A DNA stretch of 64,000 nt from QUBU01 sp014337915. GTDB lineage: Bacteria > Pseudomonadota > Gammaproteobacteria > Steroidobacterales > GCA-2729495. Position numbers and translations under genes: made by a program. The DNA is taken from positions 62,001 to 126,000 of the forward strand of contig SZOW01000003.1 of assembly GCA_030263395.1 (NCBI GenBank). The letters run 5' to 3'. The notes below the pieces were generated by a model. It was not told the origin of the DNA and did not search any database. It saw nothing but the letters and a program-made list of their open reading frames with translations. This document shows positions 48,735 to 58,164 of this stretch, one piece after another; the stretch's first letter is position 1; every line of letters begins with the position of its first letter.

Positions 48735-49772
48735 ATGAGCACAGAAGCACAGGCCGGGGCCAGCCCGCTGCCGTTCACAGCCGAAGTCGAACGCGCCACC
48801 AGGGCCATCTACGAGCGGGTCCGCGGGGTCATCCCGGAAGTCGAGTGGCCGGTCCACGCACCGCTCATCGCAGCCATCAACGAGCTCAAGCGCCAGCGCA
48901 ACGCGGTGATCCTGGCCCACAACTACCAGACGCCGGAGATCTTCTACGGCGTGGCGGACTATCGCGGCGATTCGCTGGGGCTGGCCCAGGAAGGCGCGCG
49001 GGTCGATGCCGATGTCATCGTGCTCTGCGGCGTGCGCTTCATGGCCGAGACCGCCAAGATCATGAGCCCGCAGAAGACGGTGCTGCTGCCGGACTTCGAG
49101 GCCGGCTGTTCACTGGCCGCCTCCATCACCGGTGCCGACGTGCGCCGCCTGAAGGCCCGGTATCCCGGCGTGCCGGTGGTCTGCTACGTCAATGCCTATG
49201 CCGACGTCCGCGCCGAAGCCGACATCTGCTGCACCTCCGCCAATGCTGTGAAGGTCGTCGAGTCGCTGGGCACGGACCGCGTCATTTTCATTCCCGACGG
49301 TTACCTCGGCCGCTACGTGGCCAGCAAGACCAACGTGGAAGTGATCCTCTGGGAAGGCGCCTGCGAGGTGCACGAACGCTTCACGCCGCAGGAGATCCGC
49401 GAGTACCGCCGCCAGCAACCGGGTGTGCACGTCATGGCGCACCCCGAATGCCCGCCCGAAGTGCTGCGCGAGGCGGACTTCGTCGGCTCGACCTCCGGGA
49501 TGATCCGCCACATCGCCGACGCGCGGCCCAGGCAGGTGGTGCTGATCACCGAATGCTCCATGAGCGACAACGTCGCCGTGGAATTCCCGGACGTGTCCTT
49601 CGTGCGGCCCTGCAACCTCTGCCCGCACATGAAGCGCATCACGCTGCCGAACATCCTGCGCAGCCTGCAGACCCTCACGCCGGCGATCGAAGTCGACCCC
49701 GAGGTCGCGCGCCGCGCGCGGCGTTCCATGGAGCGCATGCTGGCCGTGGGGCGCAGCGCGGTCGCGGCCTGA
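48735..49772 (+). CDS. nadA: Quinolinate synthase
   Basis: 345-residue [4Fe-4S] enzyme that condenses iminoaspartate with dihydroxyacetone phosphate for NAD synthesis. ILAHNYQTPEIFYGVADYRGDSL is the N-terminal signature. Cysteines in LCGVRF, EADICCTS and CNLCPHMKR can supply cluster ligands; VGSTSGMIRHI is also conserved. The ATG at 48735 is preceded by in-frame GTG (48723) and TTG codons; the only strong AAGGAG is further upstream, separated by a GC-rich CGCGCCCC/GGGCGCG hairpin. Confidence 0.95.
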   Translation: MSTEAQAGASPLPFTAEVERATRAIYERVRGVIPEVEWPVHAPLIAAINELKRQRNAVILAHNYQTPEIFYGVADYRGDSLGLAQEGARVDADVIVLCGVRFMAETAKIMSPQKTVLLPDFEAGCSLAASITGADVRRLKARYPGVPVVCYVNAYADVRAEADICCTSANAVKVVESLGTDRVIFIPDGYLGRYVASKTNVEVILWEGACEVHERFTPQEIREYRRQQPGVHVMAHPECPPEVLREADFVGSTSGMIRHIADARPRQVVLITECSMSDNVAVEFPDVSFVRPCNLCPHMKRITLPNILRSLQTLTPAIEVDPEVARRARRSMERMLAVGRSAVAA

Positions 49773-49794
49773 GGCCGCCACTGCATACACGCAG

Positions 49795-51390
49795 TTGAAC
49801 CGCGATTCCTTTGACGTCCTGGTGATCGGCGCCGGCCTTGGCGGCATGTCGGTCGCCCTGCGCCTCGCCGGGCCGGACTGCCGGGTGGCGCTGATGGCGA
49901 AGAAAGGCTTCGCCGAGAGTTCCAGCAGCCAGGCCCAGGGCGGCATCGCCGCAGCCATCGGCAGCGACGACTCACCGGCACTGCACGTTGCCGACACCCT
50001 GGTGGCGGGTGCCGGCCTCTGCCACCGCGACGCCGTCGAGTGGGTCGCGTCCCGCGGACCGGACTGCGTGCGCTGGCTGCAGTCCCAGGGCGTGCGTTTC
50101 ACCGCCAACGGCGATGGCGGCGGCCTGCACCTGACCCGCGAGGGCGGCCACTCGCGCCGGCGCGTGGTCCATGCTGCGGATGCGTCCGGGCGCGCCATCG
50201 TCGAGGCACTCTCCGCCCGGGTGCTGGCCAACCCGCACATCACCCTGCTCGGCGGCGAGATCGCCGTGGACCTGATCACCTCGGCGAAACTCGGGGCCAG
50301 CGGCGACAACCGCTGCCTCGGCGCCTACGCCCTGGACCGCGCGAGCGGGCAGGTCGTGACGCACACGGCACGCGCCGTGGTGCTGGCCACCGGCGGCGCC
50401 TCCAAGACCTACCTCTACACGACCAATCCCGACACCTCCACGGGGGATGGCATTGCCATGGCCTGGCGTGCCGGCTGCCGGGTCGCGAACCTCGAGTTCG
50501 TGCAGTTCCACCCCACCTGTCTGTACCATTCGCAGGCACGCACTTTCCTGATCTCCGAAGCGGTACGCGGTGAGGGTGGCCGCCTGCTGCTGCCCGACGG
50601 GCGCCGCTTCATGCAGGACCATGACCCACGCGGCGAACTCGCTTCGCGCGACATCGTCGCCCGCGCCATCGACTACGAGATGAAGCGCGGCGGCTTCGAG
50701 TGCGTCTGGCTCGACATCAGCCACAAGCCAGCCGCAGAGATCCTCGAGCAGTTTCCCAACATCGCCGCCCGCTGCCGCGAGTACGGCATCGACATCACCC
50801 GCCAGCCGATCCCGGTGGTGCCCGCGGCCCATTACAGCTGCGGCGGCATCATGACCGACCTGCACGGCGCCACCGACCTGCGCGGCCTGCATGCGGTTGG
50901 CGAGTGCAGCTTCACCGGCCTGCATGGTGCCAACCGCCTGGCGAGCAATTCGCTGCTGGAGTGCGCGGTGTTCGGCGCCGCTGCAGCCGAACGCATCGCC
51001 GCCGACCTGCCGGGCACCCCGCCGCTGCCGCGGCGCCTGCCGGCCTGGGACGAGAGCCGGGTCACCGACCCGGACGAGCAGGTGATCGTGTCGCACAACT
51101 GGGACGAGCTGCGGCGCTTCATGTGGGACTACGTGGGCATCGTGCGCACCAACAAGCGACTGGAGCGGGCCCGCCACCGGGTGAACCTGCTGCAGGAGGA
51201 GATTGCGGAGTTCTACGGCAATTTCCGCATCACCAACGATCTGGTGGAGCTGCGCAACCTGGCGCTGGTGGCGGAGCTGACCATCCGCAGCGCCCTCTCC
51301 CGCCACGAGAGCCGCGGCCTGCACTTCAACCGCGACTACCCGCAGACCCTGCCCGACAGCGAAGCCCGCGACACGGTGCTGGTGCCGTAG
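49795..51390 (+). CDS. nadB: L-aspartate oxidase
   Basis: 531-residue FAD enzyme of the succinate dehydrogenase flavoprotein family that makes iminoaspartate for NadA. The FAD motif is VLVIGAGLGGMSVALRL; QGGIAAAIG, LEFVQFHPTCLY and GLHGANRLASNSLLECAVFG are family blocks. The start is TTG, as no ATG or GTG lies near the conserved N-terminus. It is 22 bases downstream of nadA, forming a two-gene NAD operon. A large hairpin follows the stop. Confidence 0.95.
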   Translation: MNRDSFDVLVIGAGLGGMSVALRLAGPDCRVALMAKKGFAESSSSQAQGGIAAAIGSDDSPALHVADTLVAGAGLCHRDAVEWVASRGPDCVRWLQSQGVRFTANGDGGGLHLTREGGHSRRRVVHAADASGRAIVEALSARVLANPHITLLGGEIAVDLITSAKLGASGDNRCLGAYALDRASGQVVTHTARAVVLATGGASKTYLYTTNPDTSTGDGIAMAWRAGCRVANLEFVQFHPTCLYHSQARTFLISEAVRGEGGRLLLPDGRRFMQDHDPRGELASRDIVARAIDYEMKRGGFECVWLDISHKPAAEILEQFPNIAARCREYGIDITRQPIPVVPAAHYSCGGIMTDLHGATDLRGLHAVGECSFTGLHGANRLASNSLLECAVFGAAAAERIAADLPGTPPLPRRLPAWDESRVTDPDEQVIVSHNWDELRRFMWDYVGIVRTNKRLERARHRVNLLQEEIAEFYGNFRITNDLVELRNLALVAELTIRSALSRHESRGLHFNRDYPQTLPDSEARDTVLVP

Positions 51391-51411
51391 AGCCAGGCGG
51401 CGCGGCGCTGA

Positions 51412-51487
51412 GCTGCCCGGAGGCCGGGGTCTCCGAACCAGGCGAATAACGTGGAGCGACTTCGGAGACCCCGGCCGCAAGGGCAGC
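51412..51487. terminator. Large inverted repeat between convergent nadB and the FMN dehydrogenase gene
   Basis: Sixteen bases at 51422-51437 (GGCCGGGGTCTCCGAA) have an exact reverse complement at 51461-51476, with a 23-base loop; outer arms GCTGCCC (51412-51418) and GGGCAGC (51481-51487) extend it. No U-tract follows, so it would work as a two-way processing or blocking structure. It could also be a member of a dispersed repeat family. Confidence 0.7.
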
Positions 51488-51503
51488 CACCGCGTGCGAG
51501 GGT

Positions 51504-52694
51504 TCAGCCGGGCTTGTCGAGATAGGAACGATTGATCGCCGCCAGCGCCGTGGTGCCCGCGAACTGCATGATACGCCTCAGCTCCTCGCGCAGGATCGCC
51601 AGCACGCGGTCCACGCCCTCCTCGCCGTAGGCGCCCAGGCCCCAGAGGTACGGCCGCCCGATGCAGACTGCCGAGGCGCCGAGCGCCAGCGCCTTGAATA
51701 TATCCGTGCCACGCCGGAAGCCGCCATCCACCAGCACCGGGACCCGCCCCGCCGCGGCCTCCACCACCTCCGGCAGGCTCGCCAGCGTGGAGCGCAGGCT
51801 TTCCTCCTGGCGGCCACCGTGGTTCGAAACGATGATGCCGTCCACGCCGCGCTCCACCGCCAGCGCCGTGTCCTCGCGCGTGACGATGCCTTTCAGCACC
51901 AGCTTCATCGAGGTCCGGGCGCGCAGCCAGTCGATGATGCTCCAGTCGAGCGCCACGTCGCCGACGCGCGGCGGGCCGTCGTAATCCGCGAAATTGCCCA
52001 GGGGCAAGGCCGGCTGGCGGCCGGCGGCCGGGCCGCCAGCCACCCGTGCCCACCAGGCCTCACCCTCGCGGTTACCCCGGGTGTTGGAATCGACAGTCAG
52101 TACCAGCACACGACAGCCGGCACTCTCGGCATCACGGAGCAGCTTCTCCATGAGTCGCTGGTCCGGCGACGCATAGAGCTGGAACCACAGCGGGCCGGCC
52201 TCGCGCGCAATGGCGCCGACACTGGCATTGCTGACGGTGGAGGCGATCATCAGCTGGCCGGCGGCCCGCGCGGCGCGCGCCGTGGCCAGTTCGCCAGCGG
52301 CATGGATCGACTGCTGGTTGCCCACCGGCGCGAGGATCACCGGGCAGGGCAGCTGCTCGCCGAGCAGCCGGGTGCCGAGGTCGATGTGGCTGACATCCAC
52401 CAGGCGCCGCACGCGGATCGCCCAGGCATCGAAGGCATCGCGATTGGCCTGCAGCGTCTTGCCATCGTCCGCGCCGTTGACGATGTAGTGGATCACCGGC
52501 AGGGAGAGCGTCTGGCGTGCCACCCGCTCGATCTGGAAGACGTCGAGCGCCTCGGCGGCATTGCCCGGCACCGCGAGTTCCGGCCGTGCCTGGACGGCGG
52601 TCGCCAGCCCCGTCGCGGCCCAGGCGAGCGGCGACTGCAGCAGGAAACGCAGCAGCTCGCGGCGCGCCGCCAGGCGTGTTGCTTCCTCTGGCAT
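51504..52694 (-). CDS. FMN-dependent alpha-hydroxyacid dehydrogenase (LldD/lactate oxidase family) with Tat-like signal
   Basis: 396-residue TIM-barrel flavoenzyme. IVSNHGGRQ holds the catalytic His and Arg, LVDGGFRRGTDIFKALALGA and VCIGRPYLWGL the FMN phosphate site, and VLTVDSNTRGNRE lies earlier. The N-terminus ARRELLRFLLQSPLAWAATGLATAVQA looks like a twin-arginine signal, which is not usual for cytoplasmic LldD. The start is the ATG with GGGAGG 11 bases upstream. It probably oxidises L-lactate or another 2-hydroxy acid to the keto acid; export to the periplasm is inference. Confidence 0.88.
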   Translation of the reverse strand: MPEEATRLAARRELLRFLLQSPLAWAATGLATAVQARPELAVPGNAAEALDVFQIERVARQTLSLPVIHYIVNGADDGKTLQANRDAFDAWAIRVRRLVDVSHIDLGTRLLGEQLPCPVILAPVGNQQSIHAAGELATARAARAAGQLMIASTVSNASVGAIAREAGPLWFQLYASPDQRLMEKLLRDAESAGCRVLVLTVDSNTRGNREGEAWWARVAGGPAAGRQPALPLGNFADYDGPPRVGDVALDWSIIDWLRARTSMKLVLKGIVTREDTALAVERGVDGIIVSNHGGRQEESLRSTLASLPEVVEAAAGRVPVLVDGGFRRGTDIFKALALGASAVCIGRPYLWGLGAYGEEGVDRVLAILREELRRIMQFAGTTALAAINRSYLDKPG

Positions 52695-52835
52695 CTCGGT
52701 CCCACCTCCCGGTCGCGGCACGATAGTCCCTCCAGGCCGCGGCGGGAAGCGGCAAGACGCGGCAAAAACCGGCTATGCTGGCCGGCGGTTGCATTTCCGG
52801 CCCCGTGGCGGGGCGAGCGGTGAGGAGCGAACGGC

Positions 52836-55523
52836 ATGGCCACGCGTCAGGGCGACATCATCAGCCAGGACCCGGAACTCGGCGAGTGGCTGGAGTCCAT
52901 GGAGTCGCTGCTGCAGGCCGACGGGCCGGACCGGGCGAAGCACATCTTCCGCGCGCTGCGCGATTTCCTCACCGACGAGCATGTCATCGTCGAGGAAGCC
53001 ACGCTCAACACCCCGTACCGCAACACCATACCGCTGGCGCAGCAGCCGGCCTACCCGGGCGATATCGCCGTCGAGGAGCGCATCGAGAATATCCTGCGCT
53101 GGAACGCCATGGCCATGGTGCTGCAGGGCTATGACAGCGGCAGCGGCGTGGGCGGCCACATCGGCACCTATGCCTCGACGGCCACCATGCTGGAGGTCGG
53201 CCTGCACCACTTCTTCCGCAACCGCGGCCCAGACTACGGCGGCGACCTGGTGACCATCCAGGCACATGCCGCACCCGGTATCTATGCCCGCGCCTTCCTC
53301 GAGGGCCGGCTCAGCCTCGAGCAGCTGCAGCACTTCCGCCGCGAGCTGCAGGCCGGCGGCGGGCTCTCCTCCTATCCGCATCCGCGCAACATGCCGGGCT
53401 TCTGGCAGGCCCCCTGCGCTTCCATGGGCCTGTCCACCCCGAGCGGCATCTACCAGGCGCGCTTCGCCAAGTACCTGGAGAACCGCGGCCTGAAGCCCGC
53501 CAACGGCGGCAAGGTCTGGGTATTCGTCGGCGATGGCGAGGCCGACGAGCCCGAAGTCCTCGGCACCATCAACATCGCCGCACGCGAACGCCTCGACAAC
53601 CTGGTGCTGGTGGTGAACTGCAACCTGCAGCGCCTCGACGGCCCGGTGCGTGGCAACGGCAAGATCATCCAGGAGCTGGAGCGCAGTTTCCGCGGTGCCG
53701 GCTGGGACGTCATCAAGGTGATCTGGAGCGGCGAGTGGGACCCGCTGTTCGCCATCGACGACGACGGCGTGCTGCAGGCGCGCATGGAACGCGCGGTGGA
53801 CGGCGACTACCAGATGTACTCGGTTTCCAGCGGCCAGGAGGTGCGCGAGCACTGGGTCGAGGACAACCAGCGCCTCGCGCAGATCATGGCGGTGCTCTCC
53901 GACGAGGAGATCCGCTGCATCCGCCGCGGTGGCCACGACCAGCGCAAGATCCACGCCGCCTTCCACCGCGCCGCGCAGAGCAGCGACCGGCCCACGGCCA
54001 TCCTCATCAAGACTATCAAGGGCTACGGCATGCAGGGCTACGAAGGCTCCAATGTCGTGCACCAGAAGAAGAACCTCGCCACCGAGGAGCGCATCGAGAC
54101 CGCCCGCCGCCTCGGCATCCCGCTCGCGGATGCGGCGGCCGCCCGCGCCGAGTTCTACCGGCCGCCGGAGCACAGTCCCGAAATGCGCTACCTGCGCGAA
54201 CGACGGGCTGCGCTGGGCGGTCCCTGGCCACAGCGCGTCGTGCAATGCCCGTCACTGCAGGCACCGGAACTCGGCTTCTTCGAGGAGCACCTGGCGGGTT
54301 CCGGCGACCGCGCACTGTCGACGACCATGGCCTTCGTGCGCATGCTCGGCAAGCTGATCGGCGATCCCGGGCTGGGCCGCTACATCGTGCCCATCGTGCC
54401 CGACGAGGCACGCACCTTCGGCATGGAAGCGCTGTTCCGCCGCTCGGGCATCTACTCCTCCGAGGGCCAGAAGTACCGCCCGGTGGACAGCAGCACGCTG
54501 AGCCCCTATCGCGAGGCCCGCGATGGCCAGATCCTGCAGGAAGGCATCTGCGAGGCCGGCGCCATGGCCTCCTTCATCGCCGCCGGCACTGCCTATGCGC
54601 TGCATGGCGTGCCGACCATCCCGTTCTACGTGTTCTACTCGATCTTCGGCTTCCAGCGTGTCGGCGACATGATCTGGAGCGCCGGCGACATGCTCTGCCG
54701 CGGCTTCCTGCTGGGTGGAACCTCCGGGCGCACCACGCTCAACGGCGAAGGGCCCCAGCACCAGGACGGCCACTCGCAGGTCATCGCCAACACCGTCCCG
54801 AGCATCCGCAGCTACGACCCGGCCTTCGCCGGCGAACTGGCGATCATCGTGCGCGACGGCATCGACCGCATGTACGGGAAGCAGGAAGACCTCATCTACT
54901 ACATCAGCCTTTACAACCAGAACTACGCCATGCCGCCGGTGCCGGCGGCCGCAGCCGACGGCATCGTGCGCGGCATGTACTGCTTCCGCAGGTCCAGCCT
55001 CGGCGTCACCCGCGGCCGCAAGGCCCACCTCTTCGGCAGTGGTGCCATCATGACCGAGGTGCTGGAAGCGGCGGGGCTGCTGGAGGGCGCCGGTATCGCC
55101 ACCGATGTCTGGAGCGTCACCAGCTACAACGAACTGAGCCGCGAAGCGCTGCGCGTGGAGCGCGAACAGCGCCTCGGCCATGACGGCAAGCCCTGGGTCC
55201 AGGCCCTGCTGGAGGATGAACAGGGCGTGTTCGTCGCCGCCAGCGACCACATGAAGGCGCTGCCGCTCTCCATCGCCCGCTGGGTCCCGGGCCCGTACAC
55301 GGTGCTCGGCACCGATGGCTACGGGCTCAGTGAATCACGCGAAGAGCTGCGCCGGCACTTCGAGGTCAGCGCCGCCTACATCGCCCATGCGGCGGCGGCC
55401 GCTCTGGCCGGGCGCCGGGCCGTAACGCGGCGTGAGCTGAAGGACCTTGCCGCGCGCTGGGGCATCGAGCCCGGCAAGCCCGACGCCTCGCTCACTGGTC
55501 CGGCGGGCTACCAGCGGGACTGA
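52836..55523 (+). CDS. aceE: Pyruvate dehydrogenase E1 component (homodimeric)
   Basis: 895-residue thiamine diphosphate enzyme that decarboxylates pyruvate and acetylates the E2 lipoyl group. The TPP motif is FVGDGEADEPEVLGTIN through VVNCNLQRLDG; GGHIGTYASTATMLEVG, GYGMQGYEGSNVVHQ and GEGPQHQDGHSQ are E1 blocks. GAGGAG precedes the ATG. No aceF or lpd follows; the next gene is convergent and overlaps the last 16 bases, so E2 and E3 must be elsewhere. Confidence 0.96.
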   Translation: MATRQGDIISQDPELGEWLESMESLLQADGPDRAKHIFRALRDFLTDEHVIVEEATLNTPYRNTIPLAQQPAYPGDIAVEERIENILRWNAMAMVLQGYDSGSGVGGHIGTYASTATMLEVGLHHFFRNRGPDYGGDLVTIQAHAAPGIYARAFLEGRLSLEQLQHFRRELQAGGGLSSYPHPRNMPGFWQAPCASMGLSTPSGIYQARFAKYLENRGLKPANGGKVWVFVGDGEADEPEVLGTINIAARERLDNLVLVVNCNLQRLDGPVRGNGKIIQELERSFRGAGWDVIKVIWSGEWDPLFAIDDDGVLQARMERAVDGDYQMYSVSSGQEVREHWVEDNQRLAQIMAVLSDEEIRCIRRGGHDQRKIHAAFHRAAQSSDRPTAILIKTIKGYGMQGYEGSNVVHQKKNLATEERIETARRLGIPLADAAAARAEFYRPPEHSPEMRYLRERRAALGGPWPQRVVQCPSLQAPELGFFEEHLAGSGDRALSTTMAFVRMLGKLIGDPGLGRYIVPIVPDEARTFGMEALFRRSGIYSSEGQKYRPVDSSTLSPYREARDGQILQEGICEAGAMASFIAAGTAYALHGVPTIPFYVFYSIFGFQRVGDMIWSAGDMLCRGFLLGGTSGRTTLNGEGPQHQDGHSQVIANTVPSIRSYDPAFAGELAIIVRDGIDRMYGKQEDLIYYISLYNQNYAMPPVPAAAADGIVRGMYCFRRSSLGVTRGRKAHLFGSGAIMTEVLEAAGLLEGAGIATDVWSVTSYNELSREALRVEREQRLGHDGKPWVQALLEDEQGVFVAASDHMKALPLSIARWVPGPYTVLGTDGYGLSESREELRRHFEVSAAYIAHAAAAALAGRRAVTRRELKDLAARWGIEPGKPDASLTGPAGYQRD

Positions 55524-56335
55524 CGGCGGACCAGGGCGAGCACGCCGAGGCCCGTTGCCAGCAGCCAGGAACTGGCCGGCAGCGGTACGACAGCGGGTGC
55601 CAGGGTAAAGGCAATGCCGCGGATCTTGTAAGCCTCGCACTCGCTGTCGGCACTGATGTTGCGGCTGCTGCAGGACCGGTCGTGGTGGTTGCCGCCCAGG
55701 AACAGCACGTTGCCCGTACCCGTGAGCGCATGGGTCAGCGGACTATAGGCTGACAGCGCCGCACTCAACTGTTCGCCACCCATGCCGGCGATGTCACCCA
55801 AGGTGGCGAAGCCATGCGATGACAGGTCCGGCACTCCGCCCAGCAGGTCGCCGATCCGGTAGACGATATCGCGGTCATTGGGGTCGCTGCCGGGGCCATC
55901 CCAGGGATCGACGGTCAGGCCGAGGAAGTTCACCCGCTGGCTGAACACCAGCACCAGCAGGTCATCGCGGCCGGCGCTGTCGACTTCATGTTCGTTACTG
56001 CTGCAACCGGCGCTGGCAAGGCCCTCGCTGCGGTTGCAGATGCCAAGGCCGGTTCCCCAGCTGTGGATCTCCGCCGTCTGGAACACGAAATAGCCCGGGC
56101 TGGCGGGCAGGGCCGCGCCGGTCTCGGCCCAGGCGCTCGCGGTGACGCTGATGCCACCGCTACTGAAGACCAGGCTGTTGCCGTAGCCCCCGCTGCCGCC
56201 CGCTGCACGGAAGTCGATGGTCGTGGCCGTCGCCGTGCCGCTGGCCAGCAGCAGCCAGGCCGCCAGCAGGCCGCAGAGACCTCGCGGGGCCAGAATGCGG
56301 ATGGAATGGGTGGCGAGGATGGGCAGGCTGCGCAT
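55508..56335 (-). CDS. PEP-CTERM sorting domain protein 1
   Basis: 275-residue exported protein. The N-terminal signal helix is LCGLLAAWLLLASGTATA. The C-terminus is a PEP-CTERM tail: VVPLPASSWLLATGLGVLALVRRQSRW, in which PLP replaces PEP, followed by a helix and basic end, for exosortase-type processing. The mature body is Gly/Ser rich with several cysteines (ICNRSEGLASAGCSS, CSSRNISADSEC) and no recognised domain. It may be an extracellular matrix or surface protein. It overlaps the aceE end by 16 bases on the opposite strand. Confidence 0.8.
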   Translation of the reverse strand: MRSLPILATHSIRILAPRGLCGLLAAWLLLASGTATATTIDFRAAGGSGGYGNSLVFSSGGISVTASAWAETGAALPASPGYFVFQTAEIHSWGTGLGICNRSEGLASAGCSSNEHEVDSAGRDDLLVLVFSQRVNFLGLTVDPWDGPGSDPNDRDIVYRIGDLLGGVPDLSSHGFATLGDIAGMGGEQLSAALSAYSPLTHALTGTGNVLFLGGNHHDRSCSSRNISADSECEAYKIRGIAFTLAPAVVPLPASSWLLATGLGVLALVRRQSRW

Positions 56336-56543
56336 CGGCGATGGAACTCCGTTGGAACCGTGGTCTGGAGCGGGTTTCGGGCTGCAGGGGGCAGCCGGAC
56401 CCGCGTGTTGCTTGTTGCGCGCAAGACTACAGACAGATCCTCGGAAAACCTACCGAAAGTTTCCATAACCCACTGATCCACTATCGGAAGTGAGACCCGG
56501 GTCCAGATCAGCCGTCGCGCTGGCGCCAACCTCCCGGGCGCAC

Positions 56544-56577
56544 AAAAAAACAGGGCCCGCCTTGGAGGCGGGCCCTG
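56544..56577 (-). terminator. Rho-independent terminator after the second PEP-CTERM gene
   Basis: A perfect 12-bp stem (56551-56562 with 56566-56577), three-base loop and seven T residues on the minus strand (56544-56550). It ends transcripts coming from 56608-57291. Confidence 0.92.
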
Positions 56578-56607
56578 TGGAGGTTTGCCGGAAGCTGTTC
56601 GCCGGCC

Positions 56608-57291
56608 TCAGTTGAGCGACTGGCGGCGCCTGGCCATGCCGAGGAGGCCCAGGCCCGAGCCCAGCAGCCAGACGGCAGCGGGCACCGGCACGACGGTCTC
56701 GGTCACCAGCGTGAACTTCTTCTGGATCCAGGCCAGCTGGCCAGCACCGGCATTGGCGCGCAGCGTGTCCTGGATGGTGACCCGCATGTCGTTTGCCGCC
56801 TGGGCGAAGCTGGCAGCGGTCAACAGCGAGCCGCTGAGGTTGGCGATCTGCGGGCCGCCGGAGTCACCGGCGATGGGCAGGCTCCAGATGTTGCTCAGGC
56901 TGTCACTGGACACCAGGTTGCTGCGTGCCTGCATGTAGAGCGTGGCACGCACATCACCGCCGTTGACGATCTCGTAGTCGAACTCCTCGTTGACCGTCAA
57001 CGAAACGATCTCCTGCCCGCCCGGCGTCCAGACGCGGCTGAAGACGAAGTTCGCGGGGCCAGCAGTGACGAAGCCGGCGCCGTTGGACAGTGCGAGGAAA
57101 CTCGCCGGCGTGAACTGCATATCGTCGCCGACGCGCGTCGGCAGGCCGGTCAGGGCCACGGCAGCCTGGGCGTTGTCGTACTCGTAGCAGACGATGGCTG
57201 TGATCGGGCAGTCCGTCACGAGCGCCGCACTGGCCGGCATCACGGCACCGAGCGCGCCCGCTGTCATCGCCAGCGTCAGGAGTTGCTTCAT
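56608..57291 (-). CDS. PEP-CTERM sorting domain protein 2
   Basis: 227-residue exported protein. The start MKQLLTLAMTAGALGAVMPASA is a signal peptide. The C-terminus VVPVPAAVWLLGSGLGLLGMARRR is a standard PEP-CTERM/VPxPxAxWL tail. CYEYDNAQAAVALTGLPTRVGDDMQF and IQKKFTLV are shared with the next gene upstream (57460-58164), showing tandem duplication. A strong terminator follows. Function unknown; surface or matrix protein is likely. Confidence 0.85.
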   Translation of the reverse strand: MKQLLTLAMTAGALGAVMPASAALVTDCPITAIVCYEYDNAQAAVALTGLPTRVGDDMQFTPASFLALSNGAGFVTAGPANFVFSRVWTPGGQEIVSLTVNEEFDYEIVNGGDVRATLYMQARSNLVSSDSLSNIWSLPIAGDSGGPQIANLSGSLLTAASFAQAANDMRVTIQDTLRANAGAGQLAWIQKKFTLVTETVVPVPAAVWLLGSGLGLLGMARRRQSLN

Positions 57292-57459
57292 GTTCACGAT
57301 GTGTTCCCCGCCTGTATCGTGTCTTGTCGCGTCGTTTTTCTTCCGGGTCGATGCCGCTGTTCCCGGCAGGACCCGTGACCCTCGTCTGGCCAAGATATTC
57401 GCAATGCCAGATCTTGTAAACGGCTGAATTGTCCCCTCAGAACAGTCGCCGTGACCGCC

Positions 57460-58164
57460 TTAACATAAGGCGCCAGCCTGTCGCGAACGACGCCGCAGGA
57501 TGCCCAGGATCCCGACGCCCGAACCCAGCAGCCAGGCCGCCGCCGGCACCGGCACCACCGTCGTACCCGGCAGCCACTGGACCTCCATGGTGAACTTCTT
57601 CTGGATCAGCGCGTACTGCCCCGTGGCCGTGGTGTTGGCCGTCAGCGTATTGGCGATGGCGACCTTGAGATCGGTGGCCAGCCCGACGAAGGCCGCGGAT
57701 GGCCAGACGGACGCCGTGGTACCCCAGAGGTCCGGGCCACCCGAATCGGTCGACGCCGAGAACAGCGCCGAGGTGCTGGTGCTGTCCGAACCCAGCAGGT
57801 TGCTGTCCACCGTCAGGTCGAGCTGGGCGCTCACGGACCCGTTGCCGACGATTTCGTAATCCCCGCTTTCTTCCACCGACAGGCCGAGGATCTCTACGCC
57901 ACTCAGCGTGTACACGCGGTCGAAGACGAAGGTTGCGGTTTGCGAGCTGAGCCCGGCGCCGTTCTCGGACAGCGCGTAGAACTCCGCAGGCAGGAACTGC
58001 ATTTCATTGCCGACGCGCACCGGCATGCCGAACCAGGCGACCGCTGCCTGGGTCTCATCGTACTCGTAGCAGATATCGGGGCCACAGCTGGTGGTCGTCG
58101 CTCCTGCCAGCAGCGGTGCTGCCGACAACGCCGCCAGCAGCAGGGTCTGATTGAAAAACTTCAT
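57460..58164 (-). CDS. PEP-CTERM sorting domain protein 3 (paralogue of protein 2)
   Basis: 234-residue exported protein starting MKFFNQTLLLAALSAAPLLAGA. It matches its neighbour along its length: CYEYDETQAAVAWFGMPVRVGNEMQF, DYEIVGNGSVSAQL and ALIQKKFTMEV, then VVPVPAAAWLLGSGVGILGILRRR at the C-terminus. Signals are intact in both copies. No exosortase or rhombosortase gene is in this window. Confidence 0.85.
   Translation of the reverse strand: MKFFNQTLLLAALSAAPLLAGATTTSCGPDICYEYDETQAAVAWFGMPVRVGNEMQFLPAEFYALSENGAGLSSQTATFVFDRVYTLSGVEILGLSVEESGDYEIVGNGSVSAQLDLTVDSNLLGSDSTSTSALFSASTDSGGPDLWGTTASVWPSAAFVGLATDLKVAIANTLTANTTATGQYALIQKKFTMEVQWLPGTTVVPVPAAAWLLGSGVGILGILRRRSRQAGALC

Noticed and set aside
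49972..52053. A 693-residue minus-strand open frame opposite nadB
   Set aside because: NadB is unambiguous on the plus strand; the opposite frame has no family character.
57392..57415. Sigma-54 type promoter (TGGC...GC) upstream of a PEP-CTERM gene
   Set aside because: TGGCCAAGATATTCGC has the wrong GG-GC spacing by one base and points away from the gene.
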